Shown here: positions 27,248 to 35,441 of the stretch, in pieces
How the letters are laid out: every line of letters begins with the position of its first letter
Numbering within the stretch: position 1 is the first letter of the stretch
DNA from: Pedobacter sp. HDW13
GTDB taxonomy: Bacteria; Bacteroidota; Bacteroidia; Sphingobacteriales; Sphingobacteriaceae
DNA length: 64,000 nucleotides
Direction of reading: 5' to 3'
Assembly: GCF_011303555.1 (NCBI RefSeq)
Contig: NZ_CP049868.1
Location: 1,240,001-1,304,000, forward strand
Position numbers and translations under genes: made by a program
Notes under the pieces: model-generated
Seen by the model: the letters and a program-made list of their open reading frames with translations, nothing else
Told to the model about the DNA's origin: nothing
Database searches by the model: none

Positions 27248-29146
27248 CTATTTTAAGGCTTTGGCTGCTTCGATAATTTCTTCTACCACCGCAGGATCTA
27301 ACAAAGTAGATGTATCGCCTAAATTACTAGTATCACCTTCGGCTATTTTACGTAATATCCTACGCATTATTTTACCCGACCGGGTTTTTGGTAATCCAGA
27401 TACAAATAAAATCTTATCGGGCTTGGCAATCGCACCAATTACACGGGTAACGGTTTGCAGGATATCCTTTTTCGATAAATCGGCTTCGCCATGCATTTCA
27501 GGATAAATTACGAAGGCATAAATACCCTGTCCTTTTACATCATGTGGATAACCCACAACGGCACTTTCAACTACGCCAGCGTGCATGTTAATTGCATTTT
27601 CTACCTCGGCAGTACCAATCCGGTGCCCCGAAACGTTTAATACATCATCAACGCGGCCAGTAATACGGTAATAACCATCGGCATCGCGTAAACAACCATC
27701 ACCTGTGAAATATAGGTTTTCGTAAGTAGAAAAATAAGTCTGTTTGCAACGCTCATGGTCGCCATAAGTGGTACGCAACATACCCGGCCATGGGAACTTA
27801 ATACACAGGTTACCCATTACATCGTTTCCTTCTACTTCCTTGCCGTTCTCATCAACTAAAATGGGTTGAATACCGGGTAAAGGCAAAGTAGCAAAACTTG
27901 GTTTTGTTGGGGTTACAGTTGCAATTGGCGAAATCATAATCCCCCCGGTTTCAGTTTGCCACCAGGTATCTACTATTGGTGCATTTCCCTTACCAATTTT
28001 CTCATCAAACCAATGCCACGCTTCTTCGTTAATTGGCTCTCCTACCGATCCCAATACCCTGATGCTACTAAGATCTTTTCCATTTAATGGTTCATCGCCG
28101 TAACTCATTAAAGAGCGGATAGCGGTTGGCGCAGTATATAAAGTATTTACTTTGTGTTTTTCTACAACATCCCAAAAACGTGATGGCGTTGGATAGGTAG
28201 GTATTCCCTCGAACAATACAGAAGTAGCACCTTGCGAAAGTGGCCCGTAAACAATGTAAGAGTGACCGGTAATCCAGCCAATATCTGCTGTACAGAAATA
28301 AACTTCGCCCGGCTTATAGTTAAATACATTTGAGAAAGTATAACCTGCATACACCATATAGCCACCACAGGTATGTACCACACCTTTAGGCTTGCCGGTA
28401 GAACCGGAAGTGTAAAGGATGAAAAGCATATCCTCTGCATCCATTTCTTCTGCTTCACAAATGTCGTTAACGTGTTTTACCTCATCTTCCCACCATACAT
28501 CCCTCCCTTTTAGCATCGAAACAGGAGTGCGGATATGCGTTAATACAATACATTTTTCTACAGTTGGACAGCCAATTAAAGCATCGTCTATTACATCTTT
28601 AAGTGGAATCTGTTTGTTGCCGCGGTACGAACCATCAGCAGTAATTACCAGTTTACATTTCGAATCATTAATACGATCGGCAATAGATTTGGCAGAAAAA
28701 CCACCGAAAATAACCGAGTGAACAGCACCGATACGTGCACAAGCCAAAACTGCGATAGCCAGCTCGGGCACCATAGGCATGTAAATACAAATACGATCGC
28801 CTTTTTTGGCACCATTGCGTTTTAATACGTTGGCAAAGCGGCAAACGCGCTCGTGCAACATTTTGTAGGTATAGGTAACCGACTCTTCTTCCGGGTTATT
28901 CGGTTCCCAGACAATAGCTGGTTTATCGCCATTGAGCGCAAGATGACGATCTAAACAATTTTCAGTGATATTAAGCTTAGCCCCTTCGAACCATTTGATA
29001 TTCGGTTCGTTAAAGTTCCACGATAACACCTTGAACCAAGGTTTGCGCCATTGAAAATTTTGCGCAACCTCACCCCAAAACTGTTCAGGATTTTCTACGC
29101 TTTTCTTATAATCTTCTTCGTATTGCTTAAAAGATGTAATTTGCAT
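27248..29146 (-). CDS. acs: Acetyl-CoA synthetase (acetate-CoA ligase)
   Basis: The protein has 632 residues, near the family norm of about 640-650. The ACS N-terminal region with 'NFQWRKPWFKVLSWNFNEPNIKWFEGAKLNITENCLDRHL', the AMP-binding P-loop 'ILYTSGSTGKPKGVVHTCGGY' at about 240-260, 'WWQTETGGIMISP', 'GRVDDVLNVSGHRIGTAEVE' and the C-terminal catalytic-lysine motif 'LPKTRSGKIMRRILRKIA' near 592 (the site acetylated in other bacteria) are all present. It makes acetyl-CoA from acetate, ATP and CoA in the cytosol. The upstream region, shared with a divergent small secreted-protein gene, has two abutting perfect palindromes that may be regulatory. Confidence 0.97.
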   Translation of the reverse strand: MQITSFKQYEEDYKKSVENPEQFWGEVAQNFQWRKPWFKVLSWNFNEPNIKWFEGAKLNITENCLDRHLALNGDKPAIVWEPNNPEEESVTYTYKMLHERVCRFANVLKRNGAKKGDRICIYMPMVPELAIAVLACARIGAVHSVIFGGFSAKSIADRINDSKCKLVITADGSYRGNKQIPLKDVIDDALIGCPTVEKCIVLTHIRTPVSMLKGRDVWWEDEVKHVNDICEAEEMDAEDMLFILYTSGSTGKPKGVVHTCGGYMVYAGYTFSNVFNYKPGEVYFCTADIGWITGHSYIVYGPLSQGATSVLFEGIPTYPTPSRFWDVVEKHKVNTLYTAPTAIRSLMSYGDEPLNGKDLSSIRVLGSVGEPINEEAWHWFDEKIGKGNAPIVDTWWQTETGGIMISPIATVTPTKPSFATLPLPGIQPILVDENGKEVEGNDVMGNLCIKFPWPGMLRTTYGDHERCKQTYFSTYENLYFTGDGCLRDADGYYRITGRVDDVLNVSGHRIGTAEVENAINMHAGVVESAVVGYPHDVKGQGIYAFVIYPEMHGEADLSKKDILQTVTRVIGAIAKPDKILFVSGLPKTRSGKIMRRILRKIAEGDTSNLGDTSTLLDPAVVEEIIEAAKALK

Positions 29147-29230
29147 TGCTCGTTTTATATTTTGGATTAGTGGCGGCTAATTTAAATAAATAATAACAAG
29201 GAGAAATAGTTAAATCGTATCAAAATAAAT

Positions 29231-29244
29231 ATCAAACGTTTGAT
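29231..29244. promoter_or_regulatory. Perfect 14-bp palindrome in the acs divergent region
   Basis: ATCAAACGTTTGAT has the central CG and the AAACGTTT core of LacI-type sites but different flanks from the mannosidase-locus operators. It sits 85 bases before the acs start and abuts a second palindrome at 29243-29264. Confidence 0.55.
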
Positions 29245-29264
29245 CAAAAATAATTATTTTTGAT
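29243..29264. promoter_or_regulatory. Perfect 22-bp palindrome carrying back-to-back -7 elements
   Basis: Each arm is ATCAAAAATAA. The palindrome contains TATTTTTG on both strands (29255-29262 plus, 29252-29245 minus), each a match to the Bacteroidota -7 consensus TAnnTTTG. I see no matching TTTG at -33 for either. It ends 2 bases before the start codon of the plus-strand gene. Confidence 0.45.
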
Positions 29265-29266
29265 AT

Positions 29267-29764
29267 ATGAAAAATATCGCTTTATCACTTCTTCTATTCT
29301 TCATGGTAATGGGGAATAGAACTTTCGGCAACACTCGCCTTCATTTAACAAATAAAACCGACACGATTAAAACCACAACCTATAAAGTTTTGGGGAAATC
29401 AAAAAATATAGAGTCAGTTGAGATTCGTAAAAGTAAGAAGACAGGCCACATTGTTTACATTACCATTGGCAAAAAAAAACTAAATGCTATCAATAATAAT
29501 TCAACGGCCTACGGAGTTGTAGGAAAATCAGAATCGGTAGAAGCAAAAAGTGAAACCGGACCGGTATTTGACAATATTGAGGTTTTGAATGGTGGATATG
29601 ACAACATAAAAGTGGACAAAAAATCGACTTCACAAAATTTTTATACGCTCACCAACATTAATTTTCCATTACGGTTGCGAATGCATGCCGGTACTGAATA
29701 CATAGATTTTGAATTAAAGGAAGCAGGAAGATGGGATGTTGATATAAAATATAAAAATAATTAG
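29267..29764 (+). CDS. Secreted hypothetical protein
   Basis: The protein has 165 residues with a signal peptide of about 22 (G-N-R-T-F-G-N). The mature part is Lys/Thr/Asn-rich and predicted all-beta. It has two loosely similar segments, 'YKVLGKSKNIESVEIRKSKKTG' and 'YGVVGKSESVEAKSETGPVFDN', suggesting an internal repeat, and ends 'WDVDIKYKNN'. I do not recognise the family. It diverges from acs. The only -7-like element is so close to the ATG that the message would be nearly leaderless if it is used. Confidence 0.6.
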   Translation: MKNIALSLLLFFMVMGNRTFGNTRLHLTNKTDTIKTTTYKVLGKSKNIESVEIRKSKKTGHIVYITIGKKKLNAINNNSTAYGVVGKSESVEAKSETGPVFDNIEVLNGGYDNIKVDKKSTSQNFYTLTNINFPLRLRMHAGTEYIDFELKEAGRWDVDIKYKNN

Positions 29765-29855
29765 CTAGGCTCTTGCCTTTTACAATTATTATTCAGATAT
29801 TTGCACACTCTTAAAAAAATTAAGCGACGATATTTAACAACTATATTTACAAGTC

Positions 29856-30089
29856 ATGTCAAGAGTTTGTGATTTAACAGGAAAAATGGCAATGAAAGGT
29901 AATAACGTATCACACTCGAACGTTAAAACCAAACGCAAATTTTATCCGAATTTGAAACTTCAGAAATTTTATATCCCTGAAGAAGACCGTTGGATTACGT
30001 TGAAAGTTTCTACTTCAGCGATTAAAACCATCAATAAAGTGGGTATTAGCGAAGCAATCAACCGTTTCGTAAAAAAAGGATTTTTGTAA
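29856..30089 (+). CDS. rpmB: 50S ribosomal protein bL28
   Basis: The protein has 77 residues: '[64 protein letters not shown]' is classic L28, with only one Cys, so it is the zinc-independent form. It begins the conserved Bacteroidota cluster rpmB-rpmG-DUF4295. A probable promoter is GATATTTG at 29796-29803 (one mismatch to TAnnTTTG) with CTTG 20 bases upstream, giving a leader of about 45 bases. bL33 starts 44 bases downstream. Confidence 0.97.
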   Translation: MSRVCDLTGKMAMKGNNVSHSNVKTKRKFYPNLKLQKFYIPEEDRWITLKVSTSAIKTINKVGISEAINRFVKKGFL

Positions 30090-30133
30090 AAAACATTAAC
30101 TGTTGAGATTAACAGTTTACAATTAATATTAAA

Positions 30134-30316
30134 ATGGCAAAAAAAGGTAACAGAGTTCAGGTTATTTTAGAATGTACTGAGCACAAAGAAAGTGGCATGC
30201 CAGGTATGTCTAGGTACATTTCTACCAAAAACCGTAAAAACACTACTGAGCGTTTAGAATTGAAAAAATTCAACCCGGTATTGAGAAAAGTAACCGTACA
30301 TAAAGAGATTAAATAA
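30134..30316 (+). CDS. rpmG: 50S ribosomal protein bL33
   Basis: The protein has 60 residues: '[58 protein letters not shown]' is L33 with the 'YxTxKNRxNTxxRLELKKxNP' signature. It has one cysteine only, so it lacks the zinc-binding Cys pairs (C-minus form), which matches the C-minus bL28 next door. A repeat-like spacer of about 80 bases separates it from the DUF4295 gene. Confidence 0.97.
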   Translation: MAKKGNRVQVILECTEHKESGMPGMSRYISTKNRKNTTERLELKKFNPVLRKVTVHKEIK

Positions 30317-30399
30317 GGTTGAGGGTGTAAAGGTAGAAGGTTTAGGGTATGCCCTTCCATTCTATCCATCTATCATTCGATCATTAAAATTATAAGAAC

Positions 30400-30555
30400 A
30401 TGGCAAAGAAAGTAGTTGCAACCCTTAAAACAGGTACAGGTAAAGAATATTCGAAAGTAATTACAATGGTAAAATCACCTAAAACTGGTGCTTACTCATT
30501 CAAAGAGCTTATCGTACACAACGACCACGTAAAAGATGCTATTGCATCTAAATAA
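30400..30555 (+). CDS. DUF4295 family protein, probable ribosome-associated small protein
   Basis: The protein has 51 residues, starting M-A-K-K-V-V-A-T-L-K with the body 'GTGKEYSKVITMVKSPKTGAYSFKEL' and end 'HVKDAIASK'. This very basic short protein is found in Bacteroidota directly after rpmG and before ftsY, exactly the position here. Its size, charge and synteny argue for a ribosomal role. A Bacteroidota-specific large-subunit protein (called bL38) has been reported from a Flavobacterium ribosome structure; I cannot confirm from sequence alone that this is the same family. An intrinsic terminator follows. Confidence 0.85.
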   Translation: MAKKVVATLKTGTGKEYSKVITMVKSPKTGAYSFKELIVHNDHVKDAIASK

Positions 30556-30587
30556 GGTTAATATTTTTTAATATTGAAAATATTACA

Positions 30588-30620
30588 GGCCGTTCCGCTT
30601 TAACCGGAAGGGCTTTTTTT
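30588..30620 (+). terminator. Terminator after the rpmB-rpmG-DUF4295 operon
   Basis: The stem GCC-TTCCG / CGGAA-GGGC is followed by TTTTTTTGTTAT. It lies between the DUF4295 stop and ftsY, so ftsY is either read through or has its own start in this short gap. Confidence 0.75.
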
Positions 30621-30638
30621 GTTATATAAAATTTAGAT

Positions 30639-31601
30639 ATGGGTTTATTTGATTTTTTCAAAAAGAAAGAAACTGCACCTGAGGCTCAGGAAGCCTTAGA
30701 TAAGGGTTTAGAGAAAACAAAAGACGGTTTCTTTAATAAAATTACCAAAGCTGTTGCCGGAAAATCTTCTGTTGATGATGAGGTACTCGATAACCTGGAA
30801 GAAGTTCTGGTAACCTCTGATGTAGGAGTAAGTACAACCTTAAAAATCATTAAACGTATTGAAGACCGTGTTTCGCGGGATAAATACCTGAACACGTCTG
30901 AACTGAATTTTATTTTACGTGATGAAATTCAATTGCTGTTATCAGAAAACAACAGTAACGATTTCCGCCAGTTTGAATATGGCAACCACAAGCCCTATGT
31001 AATTATGGTTGTTGGTGTAAATGGGGTAGGTAAAACCACTACCATTGGTAAACTGGCTCATAAACTTAAAGAATCGGGACTTAAAGTTGTTTTAGGTGCT
31101 GCCGATACTTTCAGAGCTGCCGCAGTTGATCAGATTAAACTTTGGGGAGAGCGCGTAGGCGTAAGAGTTGTAGCCCAGGCCATGGGATCAGATCCTGCCT
31201 CTGTAGCTTTCGACACCCTACAATCAGCTGTCGCCAACAACGAAGATGTAGTAATTATCGATACTGCCGGCCGTTTGCATAACAAAATTGGTTTGATGAA
31301 CGAGTTGGGCAAAATTAAACAGGTAATGCAAAAAGTGGTTCCAGGTGCGCCACATGAAATATTATTGGTACTGGATGCCTCGACTGGCCAGAATGCCTTT
31401 GAACAGTGTAAACAGTTTACCGAAGCTACCGATGTAAACGCTTTAGCCATTACGAAATTAGATGGAACAGCTAAAGGTGGCGTGGTAATCGGGATCTCGG
31501 ATCAGTTTAAAATTCCGGTTAAATATATCGGCGTAGGCGAAAAGATAAACGACTTACAACTCTTCGATAAAAAGGAGTTTGTGAATAGTTTATTTAAGTA
31601 A
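30639..31601 (+). CDS. ftsY: Signal recognition particle receptor FtsY
   Basis: The protein has 320 residues and is a compact FtsY with almost no acidic A domain. It starts 'GLFDFFKKKE', a helix that can touch the membrane. The NG domain has the P-loop 'GVNGVGKTTTIGKLA' at 126-140, 'DTFRAAAVDQIKLWGERVGVRVV', 'DVVIIDTAGRLHNKIGLMNELGKI', 'LDASTGQNAFEQ' and 'AITKLDGTAKGGVVIGI'. It is the GTPase docking partner of Ffh that targets ribosomes to the Sec translocon. It follows the L28/L33/DUF4295 genes, as usual in this phylum, and precedes rimO. Confidence 0.97.
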   Translation: MGLFDFFKKKETAPEAQEALDKGLEKTKDGFFNKITKAVAGKSSVDDEVLDNLEEVLVTSDVGVSTTLKIIKRIEDRVSRDKYLNTSELNFILRDEIQLLLSENNSNDFRQFEYGNHKPYVIMVVGVNGVGKTTTIGKLAHKLKESGLKVVLGAADTFRAAAVDQIKLWGERVGVRVVAQAMGSDPASVAFDTLQSAVANNEDVVIIDTAGRLHNKIGLMNELGKIKQVMQKVVPGAPHEILLVLDASTGQNAFEQCKQFTEATDVNALAITKLDGTAKGGVVIGISDQFKIPVKYIGVGEKINDLQLFDKKEFVNSLFK

Positions 31602-31614
31602 CCGATCAAAACAT

Positions 31615-31688
31615 TCGTCATGCTGATTTTATTTCAGCATCTCTTGTTTTAAAATTAAAGACCCTGAAATAAATTCAGGGTGACGATC
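31615..31688. repeat. Palindromic interspersed repeat between ftsY and rimO
   Basis: Two small hairpins lie in tandem: ATGCTGA...TTCAGCAT (31620-31640) and ACCCTGAA...TTCAGGGT (31661-31681). The outer ends CGTCA / TGACG are also inverted copies, so the whole 74-base unit can fold as one large hairpin. This form is typical of REP/BIME-like elements. Confidence 0.7.
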
Positions 31689-31726
31689 TCCTTACTTATA
31701 ATAACAGTAAAGATTAAGTGTAAAAG

Positions 31727-33058
31727 ATGAATACTAAAGTAGTACGCAGTAAAACAACAGCTAAACAACCTAAAATCAATGTAATAACTTTGGGTTGCTC
31801 TAAAAACATATACGATTCAGAAGTATTGATGGGTCAGTTGCGTGGCAACAACCTCAACGTTACCCACGAATCTGATAAAATGGGCAAGGATGATATCGTG
31901 GTAATTAATACCTGCGGTTTTATCGATAATGCCAAGCAAGAATCGATTGATACCATTCTGCAATTCAGCGAGCTTAAAGAGGCCGGTAAAATTGGCAAGG
32001 TTGTGGTCACAGGCTGCCTATCTGAGCGCTATAAACCCGAACTTGAATCAGAAATTACCAACGTTGATGCTTTTTTTGGCACCAACGATTTACAAAACAT
32101 ATTGCACGAGTTGGGTGCCAATTACAAACACGAGCTTATTGGCGAACGTTTACTCACTACCCCATCTCATTTTGCTTATTTTAAAATAGCCGAGGGTTGT
32201 AACCGTCCATGTTCGTTTTGCGCTATTCCGCTGATGCGTGGCAAGCACATGAGCAAGCCAATGGAAGAATTGGTTAACGAAGCCAAGATATTGGCTAAAA
32301 ACGGAACCAAAGAGCTGATATTAATTGCCCAGGATCTTACTTATTATGGTTTAGACCTATACGGTGTTCGTAAGTTAGATGAACTAATGCGCCGTTTGTC
32401 GGATGTGCCAGGCATTGAATGGATCCGCCTGCAATACGCCTACCCTTCTGGCTTTCCGATGGAAATTTTAGATGCCATGAATGAACGCGACAACATTTGC
32501 AAATATCTGGATATGCCGCTACAGCACATTACCGATAACATGCTCAAATCGATGCGCCGTGGTACCACCAAGCAGAAAACCATCGATCTGGTTAACCAAA
32601 TTCGCGACAAGGTGCCAAATATTGCCATGCGTACCACTTTAATATGCGGTTATCCGGGCGAAACTGAACGCGATTTTGAAGAAATGAAAGAATGGGTTGC
32701 CGAAACTAAATTTGATCGTTTAGGCTGTTTCACTTACTCACACGAAGAAAAAACACATGCCCATACTTTGGTTGATGATGTAGCTGAAGAAGTGAAACAA
32801 CAGCGTGTTGATGATATCATGGAAATTCAGCAAGGCATTTCATTTGATATTAACCAGGAAAAAGTAGGCAAGACCTTTAAAGTACTCATTGATAAAAAAG
32901 AAGGCGATTTCTTTGTGGGCAGAACCGAATTCGATTCGCCTGAGGTAGATAATGAAGTGTTAATTGATGCCGCTACAGGTTATGCTGCCAACGGAAGCTT
33001 TGTTAACGTTAAGGTTGATAGAGCCGAGGATTTCGACTTATACGGAACAATTGTTTAA
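31727..33058 (+). CDS. rimO: Ribosomal protein uS12 methylthiotransferase RimO
   Basis: The protein has 443 residues. The N-terminal UPF0004 domain carries the three cluster cysteines at 24, 63 and 97 ('TLGCSKNIYDSE', 'INTCGFIDNAK', 'TGCLSERY'). The radical-SAM motif C-N-R-P-C-S-F-C is at 158-165, and 'IPLMRGKHMSKPMEELVNEAKILAKNG' follows. A TRAM domain occupies about the last 65 residues. The 'LGCSKN-DSE' opening separates RimO from MiaB. It methylthiolates an Asp of ribosomal protein S12. Its position next to ftsY and ribosomal genes fits. It ends in a clear terminator. Confidence 0.96.
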   Translation: MNTKVVRSKTTAKQPKINVITLGCSKNIYDSEVLMGQLRGNNLNVTHESDKMGKDDIVVINTCGFIDNAKQESIDTILQFSELKEAGKIGKVVVTGCLSERYKPELESEITNVDAFFGTNDLQNILHELGANYKHELIGERLLTTPSHFAYFKIAEGCNRPCSFCAIPLMRGKHMSKPMEELVNEAKILAKNGTKELILIAQDLTYYGLDLYGVRKLDELMRRLSDVPGIEWIRLQYAYPSGFPMEILDAMNERDNICKYLDMPLQHITDNMLKSMRRGTTKQKTIDLVNQIRDKVPNIAMRTTLICGYPGETERDFEEMKEWVAETKFDRLGCFTYSHEEKTHAHTLVDDVAEEVKQQRVDDIMEIQQGISFDINQEKVGKTFKVLIDKKEGDFFVGRTEFDSPEVDNEVLIDAATGYAANGSFVNVKVDRAEDFDLYGTIV

Positions 33059-33074
33059 TAAAATATAACTGATT

Positions 33075-33106
33075 AAAAATCCCGGGGCGCTGCTTTCGGG
33101 ATTTTT
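33075..33106 (+). terminator. Terminator after rimO
   Basis: The arms AAAAATCCCG / CGGGATTTTT are followed by GTTTTTTAAG, 17 bases past the rimO stop. Confidence 0.85.
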
Positions 33107-33192
33107 GTTTTTTAAGCTATTTTTTTAATCATCAATTGCTCTGTAGCGAAAAGCATAGTTTATGCGTTTAATTAAAAAACCATAAAAGAACT

Positions 33193-33699
33193 ATGAAAAA
33201 ATTTCTGATTATCCTCTCTGTTATTTTTATTGTTAGTTTAGGCTGCAAAAAAGAAAACATTGGCGGTGGCGGCTTGTGTGCTTGTTCGCCAGTTATAAAC
33301 CCGCCTTTAAGCCTGGTGATTAAAAATAGTGCGGATGTTGATTTACTCAACCCCAAAACTAAAGGTTACTTTGATAAAACCCAGATACAGCTTTATTCCA
33401 AAGATGCCAAGAACATGATCAAACAGATCAATTTTGAAATACGTCAGCCTTTTGCCTATACCGCTAATCTTAAAATAGATTATTATCAGCTTATTTCGAG
33501 CGAAATACCTTATTTATCTAAAAGCATTGATCAAACCTTTTACCTTAAGCTTGGCGATAACAAGCTATATGAGCTTAATTTAAAAGTAACCAATAATATT
33601 GTCGAAAAATTACTGATTGATAAAACAGAGGCACCAAAAGAAATCCAAACGGGTACAAATTCTTATCTGGATACCATTTACAGACTAAAAATTTCATAA
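33193..33699 (+). CDS. Hypothetical lipoprotein
   Basis: The protein has 168 residues with a lipoprotein signal peptide: hydrophobic core I-L-S-V-I-F-I-V and lipobox V-S-L-G-C, modified Cys at residue 18, then 'KKENIGGGGLCACSP'. The mature part is predicted mostly beta ('LSLVIKNSADVDLLNPKTKGYF', 'TFYLKLGDNKLYELNLKV'). I do not recognise the family, but it resembles small outer-membrane or periplasmic lipoproteins common in Sphingobacteriaceae. It is a single gene flanked by terminators on both sides. Confidence 0.7.
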   Translation: MKKFLIILSVIFIVSLGCKKENIGGGGLCACSPVINPPLSLVIKNSADVDLLNPKTKGYFDKTQIQLYSKDAKNMIKQINFEIRQPFAYTANLKIDYYQLISSEIPYLSKSIDQTFYLKLGDNKLYELNLKVTNNIVEKLLIDKTEAPKEIQTGTNSYLDTIYRLKIS

Positions 33700-33729
33700 C
33701 CGTTAGTCAATCGTTCCCCTTTTTAATGA

Positions 33730-33762
33730 AAAAACTCCCGATCGTTGACCGGGAGTTTTTTT
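33730..33762. terminator. Bidirectional terminator between two convergent genes
   Basis: The 11-base arms AAAAACTCCCG / CGGGAGTTTTT have T-tracts on both strands and lie between the lipoprotein gene (plus) and the small secreted-protein gene (minus, stop at 33765). Confidence 0.85.
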
Positions 33763-33764
33763 AT

Positions 33765-34109
33765 CTAGTTTTTAGGTGCAGGCCTGTCTTTAATCTGGCT
33801 TGCTTTTAACCAGATTTTGGCGCCTTTAGCGTTTACATAATATTTTTCATTCTTTCCGTTAATGTAAACATCCGAACCATCGGGTGCCATTTTACCTTTC
33901 CAGGTTTTATCGGCTACCTTCGAGCTACCTTTTACAGCAACTTCGGCGGTTTTATTGCCAACAGATTTGGCTCCTTTACTAATGGCTTTACCAGTATGGT
34001 CTAATGCCTTACCGACTTCGGTTTTCTTCTTTTCTTGTGCGTTTACGCTAAGGGTTACACCGCCAATTAAGGCCATTGCCAATAAACCCATTACAAATTT
34101 CTTTTTCAT
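33765..34109 (-). CDS. Small secreted Lys-rich hypothetical protein
   Basis: The protein has 114 residues with a signal peptide of about 24 (S-V-N-A-Q). The mature N-terminal half is a basic, Ala/Lys/Gly-rich amphipathic stretch ('EVGKALDHTGKAISKGAKSVGNKTAEVAVKGSSKVADKTW'), resembling small periplasmic stress proteins. The C-terminal half has 'GSDVYINGKNEKYYVNAKGAKIWLKASQI', a short beta repeat seen in several Bacteroidota secreted proteins. Function unknown. It is convergent with the upstream lipoprotein gene and shares its terminator. Confidence 0.68.
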   Translation of the reverse strand: MKKKFVMGLLAMALIGGVTLSVNAQEKKKTEVGKALDHTGKAISKGAKSVGNKTAEVAVKGSSKVADKTWKGKMAPDGSDVYINGKNEKYYVNAKGAKIWLKASQIKDRPAPKN

Positions 34110-34368
34110 GACAGCTATATTATTTTTTATGATAACAGCACCATTTGATTTTTGTTTGGTGCACAGCCATAAATTAAATAAACCTTATTGAAGCGGCTAT
34201 ACTTTTTGTAATGGCCAGCAAAGCAAGAAAGATTGTTAAGCACTTAGGTAATGTTATAGCAGCAGATTAACTTAACCATACAAAAAGATAGTAGCGGAAA
34301 GAAGGGCTATCGTAGCCGACGAGCACGAAACTTCCTTTACATTTTTTTGAAGCGCAGGGAAGCCCGGC

Positions 34369-35367
34369 TTAATTCAATTTTTCGGCCAATAATTTCATTT
34401 CTATTTGTGGCGAACGCTTCTCGTAAATGATGCTGTGAACAGCCTTACAGATGGGCATATCTACATTATACTCCTGGTTTTTGATGTGCATACATTTTGC
34501 TGCATAATAACCTTCGGCCACCATGTTCATTTCTAACTGTGCCGATTTTACGGTATAACCCTTCCCAACCATGTTACCAAAGGTGCGGTTGCGGCTAAAC
34601 TGCGAGTAGGCCGTCACCAATAAATCGCCCAAATAGGCCGATTCTTTAATATCGCGATCAATGGGATGCACCACATCTACAAAGCGCTTTATTTCTCGTA
34701 TAGCGTTGCTAATAAGCACTGCCTGAAAATTATCGCCATAACCAATGCCGTGGCAAATGCCGCTGGCTACTGCATAAATATTTTTTAAAACCGCAGCGTA
34801 TTCTGTTCCGAAAATATCGTCAGAAACATTGGTTTTAATGTAACGGGTATTTAAAATTGACGCAAACACCGATGCTTTTTCCGTATCTGTACAGGCTATA
34901 GTAAGATAAGATAATTTCTCTAAAGCCACTTCTTCGGCATGGCACGGTCCGCTAACCACCAAAATATCGTGGTAAGGAATATCGTATTTTTCGTGCAAAA
35001 ATTCACCGATTATCAGGTTATCTTCAGGTACAATGCCCTTAATGGCAGATACTATTTTCTTGCCTTTTAAATCAGCAGGTGTTATAGTTGATAATGTTTC
35101 CTTTAAAAAGGCTGCAGGCACGTTTAAAATAACGAAATCAGCCGATTTGATAATCGAACTGATATCAGACGAGATATTTTCCTGATCGAGTTTTAACTCA
35201 ACAGAACTGAGGTAATGCGGATTGTGTTTAAATTTTTTAATGTGTTCAATGGCCGTCTCGTTACGCATCCACCAAAAAATTTCTTTCTCAGATAAATTAT
35301 CTGCAAGCATTTTTACGATGGCAGTAGCCCAGCTCCCGCCCCCTATCATTGCTATTTTAGGTACCAT
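34369..35367 (-). CDS. gpsA: NAD(P)H-dependent glycerol-3-phosphate dehydrogenase
   Basis: The protein has 332 residues from the ATG at 35367; the frame is open 15 codons further but 'MVPKIAMIGGGSWATAIVKML' puts the G-x-G-x-x-x-A nucleotide loop in its normal place. Further motifs are 'VVSGPCHAEEVALEKLSYLTIAC', 'GTEYAAVLKNIYAVASGICHGIGYGDNFQAVLISNAIREI' (catalytic Lys in L-K-N) and 'LGDLLVTAYSQFSRNRTFG'. It reduces dihydroxyacetone phosphate to sn-glycerol 3-phosphate for phospholipid synthesis in the cytosol. Upstream on the same strand is the efflux adaptor gene, with a terminator between them. No oddities. The 258 bases downstream to 34110 hold no gene I can see. Confidence 0.96.
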   Translation of the reverse strand: MVPKIAMIGGGSWATAIVKMLADNLSEKEIFWWMRNETAIEHIKKFKHNPHYLSSVELKLDQENISSDISSIIKSADFVILNVPAAFLKETLSTITPADLKGKKIVSAIKGIVPEDNLIIGEFLHEKYDIPYHDILVVSGPCHAEEVALEKLSYLTIACTDTEKASVFASILNTRYIKTNVSDDIFGTEYAAVLKNIYAVASGICHGIGYGDNFQAVLISNAIREIKRFVDVVHPIDRDIKESAYLGDLLVTAYSQFSRNRTFGNMVGKGYTVKSAQLEMNMVAEGYYAAKCMHIKNQEYNVDMPICKAVHSIIYEKRSPQIEMKLLAEKLN

Positions 35368-35380
35368 GATTATAAAATAA

Positions 35381-35412
35381 AAATCCCGGTTTAATGTTTT
35401 AAACCGGGACAA
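35381..35412 (-). terminator. Terminator after the efflux adaptor gene
   Basis: The 9-bp stem TCCCGGTTT / AAACCGGGA is followed on the minus strand by TTTTTATTTT. It ends the TolC-adaptor operon before gpsA. Confidence 0.8.
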
Positions 35413-35441
35413 TTTAATTATTTATTATGGTTAAATATACC

